Positions 8,445-17,523 of a stretch of DNA of 41,258 nucleotides are shown here, piece after piece. The stretch comes from Burkholderiaceae bacterium. GTDB taxonomy: Bacteria > Pseudomonadota > Gammaproteobacteria > Burkholderiales > Burkholderiaceae_E. A model generated the notes under the pieces. The model ran no database searches and was not told the origin of the DNA. It saw nothing but the letters and a program-made list of their open reading frames with translations. Position 1 is the first letter of the stretch; each line of letters begins with the position of its first letter. Position numbers and translations under genes: made by a program. The stretch spans positions 1 through 41,258 of the forward strand of contig JAJTYR010000029.1 of NCBI GenBank assembly GCA_021463505.1, given 5' to 3'.

Positions 8445-11400
8445 ATGCCCCTGAATCAGTTGATGCGCTACCCCGACATCGTGCCGATGATTCCCGGCAC
8501 CGGTGTGCAGTTCCTCGACTTCGGTTTCGACATCGGCAAGGACACGCCAGTGCCGCGCGAGTGGGGCGTGCACGACCCGAAGGCGCAGTTCGACAACGAC
8601 GCGATTCCGCAGTTCCTGCGGCGCGGCGACGAGGCGTCGCGCCGCCCCGAATCGTACGTGCTGGAGATCCGCGACCTGGTGGAGATGTTCGACCAGGTGT
8701 GGATGCCGATCCCTCTGTTCCGCCGCGAACTCTCGGGCGGCTTCTTCCGTGGTCCGGTGAACTGGGCGCGCATCTGGTGGCACCGGCTGGCGCAGCCGGA
8801 CATCGACGGCAACGCCTACCGGCTGGTGTTGGCGCTCGACACCACGCTGATCGAGTTCGTCGAAACCGATGCCTACCTGGCGCCTTCACCGGCCGACGCG
8901 CGCAATGGGCGGCCGTTCGCGCTGCCCGGCCACGACGAGCCGATCGACTGGTTCTATCGCGACGGCTGGGTCAAGGACTGGTGTCTGGAGGTGTTCAAGG
9001 AGATGCACGAACGCAGCGAACGCAGTCGGCGCGGCCACTACGCGTTCCGGCCGTTCAGCCCCGACGAGCTGCACGACCGGATGCAGGGTTCGAACGAACA
9101 CGTGGCCCGCTACAAGGCGCTGGTCGACCTGCTGCACAGCCTGAACGTGCTGCCGTCGTTCGTGTTCGTCGACCGGGTCACCGAGCCGCTGCCGGAGCCG
9201 GTCGACGTCGACCTGGTGCTGGACCTCGGCAACTCGCGCAGCTGCGGGCTGCTGATCGAATCGGAGCCGGATCAGCCGAGCGTCGACGTGACGCGTGCAT
9301 TCAAGCTGCAACTGCGCGACCTGACGCGGCCCGAGCAGGTCTACGACGATCCGTTTCCGAGCCGCTTCGAGTTCGCCCGTGCGTCGTTCGGCCGCGATCA
9401 CCTGTCCCTGCGCAGCGGTCGCGCCGACGCTTTCGGCTGGCCCACCGTGGTGCGCGTCGGCAACGAGGCTGCGCACCTGGCTGCGCGGCGCACCGGCAGC
9501 GAAGGCGCCTCGGGCCTGTCGAGCCCCAAGCGCTACCTGTGGGACGGCGACCAGCGGCGCGACTCGTGGCGCTTCAACAGTCCGAACGTCGTCGGCGAAC
9601 GCTCCGACATCGCCACCGGCGTGGCGTTCACGACGCTGGTCAACGATCTCGGCGAACCGATCCACCGGCTTTCACCGGCCGACGCGACTCCCGACCAGCT
9701 GTTTCCGTCGATCCGCGCGCTGTACGCCCGCCGGCACCTGACCGCGTTCGCGCTGTCGGAGGTGTTCGTGCAGGCGATCTCGATGATCAACTCGCCGATG
9801 CACCGGCTGCGCCGTGCCGCCAATGCGAATCTGCCGCGCCGCATGCGGCGCATCATCCTGACGATGCCCACGGCGATGCCGGTGGCCGAACGCAACATCC
9901 TGCGCACGCAGGCCGAAGCGGCCTGCGACCTGGCCTGCCTGGCGCTGGGCCTGGCGCGGGTCGACTACGACGACGCAGGCGCGCAGACGCTGGCGTTCTC
10001 GTCCGAGGCGCGGGTGTTGCGCGACGGGCTGTACCGAGGACCCGAGGTGATCCTGCGCTGGGACGAGGCCACCGCGACGCAGGCCGTGTACCTCTACACG
10101 CAGATCGCGCAGAACTACTCGGGCGACGCGCGTACGTTCTTCGACAACCTGCGCCATCCGGCCAACCGGCAGGATCCGGCGACGCGCGACACGTTGCGGC
10201 TGGGAACGATCGATCTCGGCGGCGGCACGACCGACCTGGTGATCACCTCGCTGTCGGTCGAAGGCCGTGGCGCCAATGTGACCTTGCTGCCCGAGCAGGT
10301 GTTCCGCGAAGGCTTCAGCCTGGCCGGGGACGATGCGCTGCTGCGCGTGGTGCGCGAGCACGTGATCGAGGTGATCCGCCAGTCGCTGCGCCAGTCGGGT
10401 CTGGGCGACGGGGCCGACTTCGTGCTGACGCAACTGCTGGGCGGCGATCGCGGCAACATGACAGCGATCCAGCAGGTGCGCCGGCAGCAGTTCGCCGCCC
10501 AGATCGCCGCGCCGATCGGCCTGGCGATGCTGCAGGAGTACGAGGTCTTCGATCCGCTGCGGCCGGCGCCGACCACCACGCGTCACTTCGACGAGTTCTT
10601 CGACGCCGACACCCGGCCGACCGACGTGCTGGTGCAGTACTTCAACGGCGAGATCGAAAAACTCGCGCGCCAGCCGTTCGACCTGCGCCAGTTGACGCTG
10701 ACGATCGATCCGGTGGACACCGACCGCACGGTGCGCAGCGTGTTCCTGGAGATGCTGCAGGCGCTGGCCGAGATGGTGAACCGCCACCGCTGCGACCTGC
10801 TGATCCTGTCGGGGCGCACCTCGCGGCTGCCGGCGGTGCGTGCCATCCTGCTCGAATCGTGTCCGCTGCCGCCGCACCGCATCGTGTCGCTGCACCAGTT
10901 CCGGGTCGGCCAGTGGTATCCGTTTCGCGACTTCCGCGGCACCGTCGGCGACCCGAAGACCACCGCGGCGGTCGGTGCGCTGATCTGCCTGCTGGGTGAT
11001 GGCCGGCTGCACAATTTCAACTTCCGTTCCGACCGGCTCGAACCGAAATCGACGGCCCGCTACTTCGGCAAGCTCGACATGAACAGCCGGCTGCTGAAGG
11101 CCGACGAGTTCTTCGACGATCTCGACCTCGACGACCCGGACTATCCGCTGAAGGACCGGCCGTTCGAGTTCCGCGGGCCGATGGCACTGGGCTTTCGCCA
11201 GCTGCCGGTCGACTGGTGGCCGGCGTCGCGGCTCTACAGCATCGACTACGCGACGCCGGACGCCGCACGCGAACTGAACTCGCGCACGCCGCTGTCGGTG
11301 GCGCTGCGGTTGCAGCGCTCGCCGGTGCGCAACGCGCCGCCCGAAGGCTTCGCGATCGATCGCATCGAAGATCGCGACGGCCGCCGCGTGCCGAACGACC

Positions 11401-11477
11401 GGCTGCGCCTGCGCCTGCAGACCGTCGGCCAGCAGCAGGGCTACTGGCTCGACACCGGCGTGCTGTTCGAACGATGA
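8445..11477 (+). CDS. srfB: SrfB-family protein with an ASKHA (actin/Hsp70) ATPase core
   Basis: This 1010-residue protein matches SrfB in size and order. It has the three marks of an actin/Hsp70/sugar-kinase fold: a phosphate-1 loop DLGNSRS (about 259-265) after hydrophobic VDLVL, a phosphate-2 loop DLGGGTTD (590-597) after GTI, and an adenosine-type motif LSGRTSRLPAVR (about 786). About 250 residues precede the ATPase core and a 150-residue tail follows. There is no signal peptide or membrane helix, so it is cytoplasmic, possibly docking on the SrfA N-domains. It starts 33 bp after srfA copy 2 and ends 16 bp before srfC. ATP use is inferred from the motifs; no enzymatic activity can be asserted. 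Confidence 0.85.
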   Translation: MPLNQLMRYPDIVPMIPGTGVQFLDFGFDIGKDTPVPREWGVHDPKAQFDNDAIPQFLRRGDEASRRPESYVLEIRDLVEMFDQVWMPIPLFRRELSGGFFRGPVNWARIWWHRLAQPDIDGNAYRLVLALDTTLIEFVETDAYLAPSPADARNGRPFALPGHDEPIDWFYRDGWVKDWCLEVFKEMHERSERSRRGHYAFRPFSPDELHDRMQGSNEHVARYKALVDLLHSLNVLPSFVFVDRVTEPLPEPVDVDLVLDLGNSRSCGLLIESEPDQPSVDVTRAFKLQLRDLTRPEQVYDDPFPSRFEFARASFGRDHLSLRSGRADAFGWPTVVRVGNEAAHLAARRTGSEGASGLSSPKRYLWDGDQRRDSWRFNSPNVVGERSDIATGVAFTTLVNDLGEPIHRLSPADATPDQLFPSIRALYARRHLTAFALSEVFVQAISMINSPMHRLRRAANANLPRRMRRIILTMPTAMPVAERNILRTQAEAACDLACLALGLARVDYDDAGAQTLAFSSEARVLRDGLYRGPEVILRWDEATATQAVYLYTQIAQNYSGDARTFFDNLRHPANRQDPATRDTLRLGTIDLGGGTTDLVITSLSVEGRGANVTLLPEQVFREGFSLAGDDALLRVVREHVIEVIRQSLRQSGLGDGADFVLTQLLGGDRGNMTAIQQVRRQQFAAQIAAPIGLAMLQEYEVFDPLRPAPTTTRHFDEFFDADTRPTDVLVQYFNGEIEKLARQPFDLRQLTLTIDPVDTDRTVRSVFLEMLQALAEMVNRHRCDLLILSGRTSRLPAVRAILLESCPLPPHRIVSLHQFRVGQWYPFRDFRGTVGDPKTTAAVGALICLLGDGRLHNFNFRSDRLEPKSTARYFGKLDMNSRLLKADEFFDDLDLDDPDYPLKDRPFEFRGPMALGFRQLPVDWWPASRLYSIDYATPDAARELNSRTPLSVALRLQRSPVRNAPPEGFAIDRIEDRDGRRVPNDRLRLRLQTVGQQQGYWLDTGVLFER

Positions 11478-11493
11478 CCACAGGTGGACGGCA

Positions 11494-14334
11494 ATGACCG
11501 ATTCAGCGACGACTGATCCGCGGCAACTGCAACTGCGCGCCTGCGCGTCGGGGCTGGCCGCCGGCAGCGCCGGCGCACGCGGCTGGGTGGTCGAGGTGGC
11601 GCAGAACGCGAGAACGATCGCCGCCGAGGAGCAGTCGCTGATCGAATCGACGCGACGCGCCGAGAATCTGGCGCGCAAGCTGGCGGCCTCGGCATCGCGA
11701 CGCAATTGCGTCGGCGTGTTCGGTCCGAGCCAGGCCGGCAAGTCGTACCTGGTCTCGGTGCTCGCGCGCACGCCGGGCCGGACGCTGATGGCCGATTTCG
11801 CCGGTGAACTGAAGAACTTCATCTCCGAGATCAATCCGGCGGGCGATCGCGAGTCGACCGGTCTGGTGACCCGCTTCACCGTCGAGCCCGGCACGCGCGA
11901 CACCGCTCATCCGGTGGAGTTGCGGTTGCTGGGCGAAACCGACCTCGTGAAGATTCTCGGCAACAGCTTCTATTCCGACTTCGACCCGAACCTGCGCCGG
12001 GTGATGCCGCCAGAGGAGGACGTGATCCGCGCGGCGATCGCCGCGCTCGAGCCGCAGGCGCTGCCGGCGTCGGCGCCGCACCTGGACGAGATCGTGATGT
12101 TCGATGTCGGCGAGTACTTCCGCGCCTACTTCCCGACCGGTGTCGAGCGCTTCCAGCGTGCCGGCTACTGGGACGCGCTGGCGCGTTTCGGGCACCGACT
12201 GCCGCTGGCGGCGCGCGCGAAGCTGTACGGCCTGCTGTGGGGCGATCTCGAGGACTTCACGCGGATGTTCCTGCTGCTGGCCGGCGCCGCGGAGTCGCTC
12301 GGATTCGCGCCGCAGGCGCGCGCGGCGATCGGCGCGCTGGTACCGCGCGAGGCCAGCATCATCGACGTGGAGACGCTGAGCCGGCTCGGCAAGCCCGGGG
12401 ACGACACTGACCGCATCGCCGTCGTGCCGGTGCCCGACGGAGTGGCGCCGGCCGCGGCCGCAGGCGCCTCGGGTGCTGCGGCGCGCGAGGTGCAGGTGCC
12501 GCGGGCGGTGCTCACCGCGCTGATCGCCGAGGTGAAGGTGGTGATGACCGACCGGCCGTGGCGCTTCTTCGAGCACACCGATCTGCTCGACTTCCCCGGC
12601 GCCCGCTCGCGCGAGAAGCAGGTCGACCTGCCGACCGACCGCGACGAACGCGAGGACCGCGTACGCACGATGCTGCTGCGGGGCAAGATCGCCTACCTGT
12701 TCCAGCGCTACACAGAAGAGCGCGAACTGACCAGCATGCTGCTGTGCATGCCGCCGTCGAACCAGGAGGTCAAGGACCTGGCGGCGATGGTGCGTGGCTG
12801 GGTCGACCAGACCCACGGTGCCACGCCGGGGCAGCGCGCGCGAATCCAGTGCGCGCTGTTCCTGGTGCTGACCAAGTTCGACATGGATTTCATCGAGAAG
12901 GAGGGCGACACCAGCGAATCGCGCAAGACGAAATTCGACCGCCGGCTCGATGCGTCGTTCCTGAAACTGTACGGGCGCGACGAGTGGACGCAGAACTGGG
13001 ATGGCAAGCCGTTTCGCAACAGCGTGTTCCTGCGCAATCCCGGGATGAAGCAGACGCACATCATGAAGTACGCCGAGATCCGCACGCTGCCGGACGGCAG
13101 CGAGCAGCGGATCGAGGAGGGGCCGGACCCGTCGGTGGCCGACAAGCTCGCGCAGTATCGGCAGGCGTTCGAGGAATCCGTGGTCTGCCGCAGGCACTTC
13201 GACGATCCATCCGGTGTCTGGCAGGCGGCATTCACGCCGAACGACGGCGGCGTTGCGTTCCTGGTCGCGCGGCTCGAGGCGGTGCTGGCGCCGGAGCTGA
13301 AGGCGCGCCAGATCGAAGGCCGCCTGAACGACCAGGCGCGCGCGCTCGGCGAGCGGCTGCGGCGCTTCTACCGGGCCGACGACGACCAGTCGCGCAAGGA
13401 GAAGGAGGACGCGCTGCTGGGCATTCGCCGGCGTCTGTTCAATGCGGTGCGTCCGCGCGGCTTCGTCAACTTCGTGCAGCTCGTCTCGCTGCTCACGGTT
13501 CCCGAGATCGACGTGCGCGAGGCGTTCCTGAACGTCGCGGCGTTGAAGCTGGAAGCACTGCCGGCAGCGGCGACTGCCGATGAAGGCGACGCCCAGGGTG
13601 AAGACCCGTGGGGCGACCCCTGGGCCGATGCCGGTGATGCCTCCGGGGCCAGCGCCGGGGGGAGCGGGATGAGCGGGATGAGCGGGATGAACGGCGTCGG
13701 CGACGCCCGCGGCGTCGATGACCCCAGCGGTGTCGGCCGCTCGCCGATGCCGGCGCAGCGCGACCGGTCCGACCTGTTCGCGACGCAGGTCACCAACCTG
13801 TGGACCGAGCGTGTCCGCGGGCTGGCGTTCGAGCACGACACGCTGGCCGCGCTGGGTCTCGACGCACGGCTGGTGAGTGACCTGGTCGACGAACTGGTGG
13901 TGGGCGCGCATCGCGCACAGTTGACCGACCGCGTCGCGGCGGCGACGCGCCGCCAGGTGCAGTCGGCCAACGTGCGCTGGGACGAGGTCGCTGATCGCGC
14001 GGCGACGATCGCGGCCAACCTGATCAACGACCACGTGGCGTTCCTCGGTTTCGCCGAGTTGGCACCCGACCAGCGCCCGGGCTGTCCGGAGCCGCCGAAG
14101 GCACGCCAGCGTGCGGTCTTCCAGTGGCTCGATGCGGTCGGCGGTCCGGCCGGCCTGGGCGAGCGCAGGCGGCCGATGGAGAACGACTACTTCATCGACT
14201 GGGGCGTGGCACTCAGACAGGCGGGGATCGACAACGCCAGCTTCTCGGGCGGGCGCGAGATCACCGACGACCAGAACCGCCGGCTCGGTCGGATCCTGAC
14301 CGATATCGACGCGGCCGCGAACTTCGGGGTCTGA
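11494..14334 (+). CDS. srfC: SrfC-family P-loop GTPase-like protein
   Basis: This 946-residue protein carries GTPase-like motifs: G1/Walker A GPSQAGKS (77-84), G3-like DFPG (366-369) in the segment HTDLLDFPGARS, and G4 TKFD (460-463) after a hydrophobic strand. The wide G1-G3 spacing (about 280 residues) shows a large insertion, mostly helical. The C-terminal half is predicted helical, interrupted by a Gly/Ser/Met low-complexity stretch with a 9-bp repeat. There is no signal peptide. An AGGTGG precedes ATG 11494. The layout is reminiscent of dynamin-like or virulence-associated large GTPases, but I can only support P-loop GTPase-like. It sits between srfB and the Sel1 membrane protein and probably works with SrfB at the membrane. 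Confidence 0.82.
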   Translation: MTDSATTDPRQLQLRACASGLAAGSAGARGWVVEVAQNARTIAAEEQSLIESTRRAENLARKLAASASRRNCVGVFGPSQAGKSYLVSVLARTPGRTLMADFAGELKNFISEINPAGDRESTGLVTRFTVEPGTRDTAHPVELRLLGETDLVKILGNSFYSDFDPNLRRVMPPEEDVIRAAIAALEPQALPASAPHLDEIVMFDVGEYFRAYFPTGVERFQRAGYWDALARFGHRLPLAARAKLYGLLWGDLEDFTRMFLLLAGAAESLGFAPQARAAIGALVPREASIIDVETLSRLGKPGDDTDRIAVVPVPDGVAPAAAAGASGAAAREVQVPRAVLTALIAEVKVVMTDRPWRFFEHTDLLDFPGARSREKQVDLPTDRDEREDRVRTMLLRGKIAYLFQRYTEERELTSMLLCMPPSNQEVKDLAAMVRGWVDQTHGATPGQRARIQCALFLVLTKFDMDFIEKEGDTSESRKTKFDRRLDASFLKLYGRDEWTQNWDGKPFRNSVFLRNPGMKQTHIMKYAEIRTLPDGSEQRIEEGPDPSVADKLAQYRQAFEESVVCRRHFDDPSGVWQAAFTPNDGGVAFLVARLEAVLAPELKARQIEGRLNDQARALGERLRRFYRADDDQSRKEKEDALLGIRRRLFNAVRPRGFVNFVQLVSLLTVPEIDVREAFLNVAALKLEALPAAATADEGDAQGEDPWGDPWADAGDASGASAGGSGMSGMSGMNGVGDARGVDDPSGVGRSPMPAQRDRSDLFATQVTNLWTERVRGLAFEHDTLAALGLDARLVSDLVDELVVGAHRAQLTDRVAAATRRQVQSANVRWDEVADRAATIAANLINDHVAFLGFAELAPDQRPGCPEPPKARQRAVFQWLDAVGGPAGLGERRRPMENDYFIDWGVALRQAGIDNASFSGGREITDDQNRRLGRILTDIDAAANFGV
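13663..13689 (+). repeat. 9-bp tandem repeat inside srfC
   Basis: Three exact copies of AGCGGGATG in a row encode SGM repeats in a Gly/Ser/Met linker between two helical parts of SrfC. The units keep the reading frame. Confidence 0.8.
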
Positions 14335-14338
14335 CGCG

Positions 14339-15541
14339 ATGCCCACTCAACTCATCCAGCCGCCCGGTACGCCCGCCGGCACCGCGACGCTGCGCGTGCG
14401 CGGTGTGGCGCTCGGCGATCCGGCGGCGCTCGAGATCGCGATCATCCAGTTCATGGGCGCCGAGAAGTACCTGGATCCGCGTCACCCGGACGCCCCGTGG
14501 ACCCCGTCGGCCTACTGGTTCCGGCCGCTGTTGCCGCGCAACGAGGGCCACGACACGCTGCTCGACGTCGACTACGGCATTACGTTCCACCTGCGCGCCA
14601 ACCAGCCATACAAACTGATGGCGCGACGCGGCGACGGCAGCATCGCCGAAGACCGTTTCACCTGTCCGGCAAACCTGCGCAAACCGACGTTCAAGCCCGA
14701 GGGCTGGACGCCGCCGGCTCCTCCACGCGGGCCACTGCAGGTGCCGGTGCACGAGGAGGCACCGGCGCCCAAGCCGACCCAGTCCACTGAGCCCACTGAG
14801 CCCACTGAGCTCACCGTATCGGCCGCACCTGCTGATCCGGGCCCGATCGCCACTGACGTGGACGGCGCGACCGCGATCTCCGCAGAGCCGTCGACGGCGA
14901 CGTCGGCTGCCGACCTCGAAGCGCTCGACGCATTCGTGAAGACCCAGGTCGGGCCGGCCGCCACGCCGCCGGCGCCCGCCCGCACCGGCAGGTCGATCGC
15001 CATCGGCCTGGTTGTGCTCCTGCTGGCAGGCGGCCTCGCCTGGTCGCTGTGGCCGGGACCTGGCGACGAGCGGCTGGTCGAGCGGACCGATGCGCCGAAG
15101 AAGGAAGCGGCCAGCGATCCCATGCCGACACTGGACAGCGTGCGCACGTTCATCGGCACGCGCCCGCCAGTCAGCGACGCGCTGGCCATGGCCCGCAGGC
15201 TGGCCGAGGCGGGCATGCTGCCCGACGCCCGGTTCCTGCTGCTGCGCTACGGCGCCGAACAGGGCAACGCCGACGCTGCCCGGCAGGTCGGCACGATGTA
15301 CGATCCGGCGACGTTCGACAAGGCAACGAGTCCCTTCCCCGGCCCGAACCCGACCGAGGCGGCCCGCTGGTACAAGCAGGCTGCCGAAGCGTCCGACGCC
15401 GAGGCGGCCTATCGCTACGGCATGCTGCTGAAGAGCGGCGGCACCGACGAGGACAACGCACCGGAGAAGGCGGTGTTCTGGCTGCGACTGGCCGCGCAGG
15501 GTGGCAACGAAGCGGCCCGCAAGGAACTGGAACCGAAATGA
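14339..15541 (+). CDS. Single-pass membrane protein with C-terminal Sel1 repeats
   Basis: This 400-residue protein starts 4 bp after srfC. Residues 1-125 form a soluble, probably cytoplasmic beta-rich domain with no recognised family. A Pro/Thr/Glu linker with a 9-bp DNA repeat follows, then one membrane helix at about 219-240. The periplasmic end carries Sel1-type (TPR-like) repeats, seen as AARWYKQAAEASDAEAAYRYG and AVFWLRLAAQGGNEAARKEL. The topology matches that of the SrfA proteins, with a cytoplasmic domain, one helix and a periplasmic domain, so it may be a third membrane subunit linking SrfB/SrfC to the envelope. Sel1 repeats usually mediate protein-protein contacts. Confidence 0.75.
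   Translation: MPTQLIQPPGTPAGTATLRVRGVALGDPAALEIAIIQFMGAEKYLDPRHPDAPWTPSAYWFRPLLPRNEGHDTLLDVDYGITFHLRANQPYKLMARRGDGSIAEDRFTCPANLRKPTFKPEGWTPPAPPRGPLQVPVHEEAPAPKPTQSTEPTEPTELTVSAAPADPGPIATDVDGATAISAEPSTATSAADLEALDAFVKTQVGPAATPPAPARTGRSIAIGLVVLLLAGGLAWSLWPGPGDERLVERTDAPKKEAASDPMPTLDSVRTFIGTRPPVSDALAMARRLAEAGMLPDARFLLLRYGAEQGNADAARQVGTMYDPATFDKATSPFPGPNPTEAARWYKQAAEASDAEAAYRYGMLLKSGGTDEDNAPEKAVFWLRLAAQGGNEAARKELEPK
14783..14809 (+). repeat. 9-bp tandem repeat in the Sel1 protein linker
   Basis: Three head-to-tail copies of a 9-bp unit (TCCACTGAG, then CCCACTGAG twice) encode TEP repeats in the linker before the membrane helix. The units keep the reading frame. Confidence 0.75.
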
Positions 15542-17523
15542 ACGCACGAACCCGACGTTCGTCGCTGTGCGCGCCGGCGACGCTGCTGGCGGCGGCCCTC
15601 TGGTGCGCTGCACCCGATGTGAGCCTGGCGCAGACCCGGCCGCTGCTGATCGAAGGCAAGAAGACGCTGTACGAACGCGTGCTGACGCGGCCCGGCGCCC
15701 GACTGTCGGCCAGTCCGGGCGCGGCAGGCGGCAAGGCGGTGCCGGTTTTCTCGATGTTCTACGTCTACGAGCGATCGCCGGCGTCCGCAGGCGGGAGCTG
15801 GCTCAAGGTCGGCGCATCGGCCGATGGCAGCGGTCTCGCGTTCGTGAAGGCGGACGACACGGTGCCGTGGCGGCATTCGATCGTGGCCGCATTCGCCAAT
15901 CCCACCGACCGCGACCGACTGCTGTTCTTCCGCACCCGTGAAGGGCTGGCCTCGGCGATCAACGCCGAGCCGGCCGTGCTCGACAAGCTGCGCCAGAGCG
16001 TCGCCGACAAGGCGAGCCTGCCGACCGACAGTGCGCTGATCGCCGCCGAACCGGCCACCTGGGTCGACCCGCAGAAGCAGTTCTACCTGCTGCCGGTACT
16101 GGAGGCGCCGACGACGGTAAACCGGCAGGGCTTCAAGATCCGCACGGTACGGGTCGCTTCGGTGGTGCGCCACGACGGTGCGGCGCGCTCGCCGGTGACG
16201 CCCGGCACCGAGGAGGGCATCACCAACTTCAAGTCGGCGGTGGTCTTCGTCATCGACGCGACCTCGTCGATGCAGCCCTACATCGAACGCACCCGCAAGG
16301 CGATGGAGGAAGTCCTGCGGCAGGCCGAACAGGCGAAGATCGCCGAGCGCATCCGCTTCGGACTGATCGCATTCCAGGACGACCCGGCCAAGACCCGCGG
16401 CGTGGAATACCTGACGAAGGTGTTCGCGGATCCTAATGACCGGCTCGGCCGCGACGAGTTCCTGAAGGCGATCGCCGGGGTCCAGGCGACGCCGAACTCC
16501 ACCCGTGCCTTTGCCGAGGACGCCTACGCGGCGCTCGACCAGGCGGCCCGATCGCTCGACTGGAAACGCTTCGGCGGCCGCTATCTGGTCTTCGTCACCG
16601 ACGCCAGCGCGCGCGAGGGCAACTCGCCGCTGGCCAGCACGCGGCTCGCGACCGACCAGGTGCGGGTGGAGTTGCAGGAACAGGGCATTGCGACCTACGT
16701 GATGCACCTGAAGACCAGTGAAGGCCGCAAGGATCACGCGGTGGCCGAGCAGCAGTACCGGCGGCTGTCGAACTGGCCCGGGCGCGGGTCGCTGTACTTC
16801 CCGGTCGAGGCCGGCGATCCGGCGAAGTTCGAGGCCGACGTCAAGCGGCTCGCCCACGCACTGGTCGAACAGGTCAAGGCGCCGCAGGCGCTGCTGAAGG
16901 CGCCGCCCGCCGGCACGCCGCCGCCGACCAGGGCGGCAACGGCCGACGGCGAGGCGCTCGAAGCCAGCACGCGCGCGGTCGGGCGTGCGATGGTGCTGGC
17001 GTATCTGGGGCGCGAGCAGGCCACGCAGGCCAACGCGATGTATGAGGCGTGGGCCGCCGATCGCGACCTGCGCCGCCCCGACACCGCATCGCTGTCGATC
17101 CGCGTGCTGCTGACCAAGAACCAGCTGTCGGATCTGCAGACCACGTTGCGCAGGTTGGTGGAAACCGGCGAACGCCAGCAGATCGAAGGCGGCAACTTCT
17201 TCAACCAGTTGCGCAGCGTCGCGGTCGCGATGGGCCGCGACCCGTCGCGGATCGCGCAGGGCCCGGCCAGGAACCTCGAGGAGGCCGGGCTGATGGGCGA
17301 GTATCTCGACGGCCTGCCTTACCGCAGCGACCTGATGGCGCTCGACCAGAATCGCTGGGCGGAACTCGGCGTCGGAGGCACGCAGGCGGTCATCGACCGG
17401 CTGAAGTCGAAGATCGTGCTCTACCAGCGGTTCCACGACGACGTCGATCGCTGGGTGAAGCTGAACGACGCCGCTGGCGACGGCGACCGTGTCTATCCGG
17501 TGCCGATCGATGCGCTGCCATGA
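15538..17523 (+). CDS. Periplasmic vWA protein resembling the PpkA C-terminal half
   Basis: This 661-residue protein is exported, with a signal peptide ending near SLAQT. Residues about 35-225 contain the segment KKTLYERVLTRPGARL and an SH3-like stretch. A von Willebrand factor A domain follows, with the MIDAS motif DATSS at 240-244 in FVIDATSSMQPY. A helical C-terminal region runs from about 440. From memory, this order matches the periplasmic half of PpkA, the kinase that controls the Pseudomonas type VI system, but no kinase domain is present here. The gene overlaps both neighbours by 4 bases (ATGA), which sets the start. With the ABC transporter, FGE-fold protein and lipoprotein that follow, it suggests a Tag-like envelope sensing branch. 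The PpkA link needs a profile search. Confidence 0.8.
   Translation: MNARTRRSSLCAPATLLAAALWCAAPDVSLAQTRPLLIEGKKTLYERVLTRPGARLSASPGAAGGKAVPVFSMFYVYERSPASAGGSWLKVGASADGSGLAFVKADDTVPWRHSIVAAFANPTDRDRLLFFRTREGLASAINAEPAVLDKLRQSVADKASLPTDSALIAAEPATWVDPQKQFYLLPVLEAPTTVNRQGFKIRTVRVASVVRHDGAARSPVTPGTEEGITNFKSAVVFVIDATSSMQPYIERTRKAMEEVLRQAEQAKIAERIRFGLIAFQDDPAKTRGVEYLTKVFADPNDRLGRDEFLKAIAGVQATPNSTRAFAEDAYAALDQAARSLDWKRFGGRYLVFVTDASAREGNSPLASTRLATDQVRVELQEQGIATYVMHLKTSEGRKDHAVAEQQYRRLSNWPGRGSLYFPVEAGDPAKFEADVKRLAHALVEQVKAPQALLKAPPAGTPPPTRAATADGEALEASTRAVGRAMVLAYLGREQATQANAMYEAWAADRDLRRPDTASLSIRVLLTKNQLSDLQTTLRRLVETGERQQIEGGNFFNQLRSVAVAMGRDPSRIAQGPARNLEEAGLMGEYLDGLPYRSDLMALDQNRWAELGVGGTQAVIDRLKSKIVLYQRFHDDVDRWVKLNDAAGDGDRVYPVPIDALP

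Noticed and set aside
13663-13689. CRISPR-like or regulatory repeat array
   Set aside because: Only three 9-bp units with no spacers, in frame within SrfC; it is a coding low-complexity repeat.
11503-14346. 947-codon minus-strand open frame
   Set aside because: Antisense to srfC, which has clear GTPase motifs; no recognisable domain on the minus strand.
15538-17523. Serine/threonine kinase domain in the PpkA-like protein
   Set aside because: The N-terminus is a signal peptide followed by a periplasmic-type region; no kinase glycine loop, HRD or DFG motif is visible.
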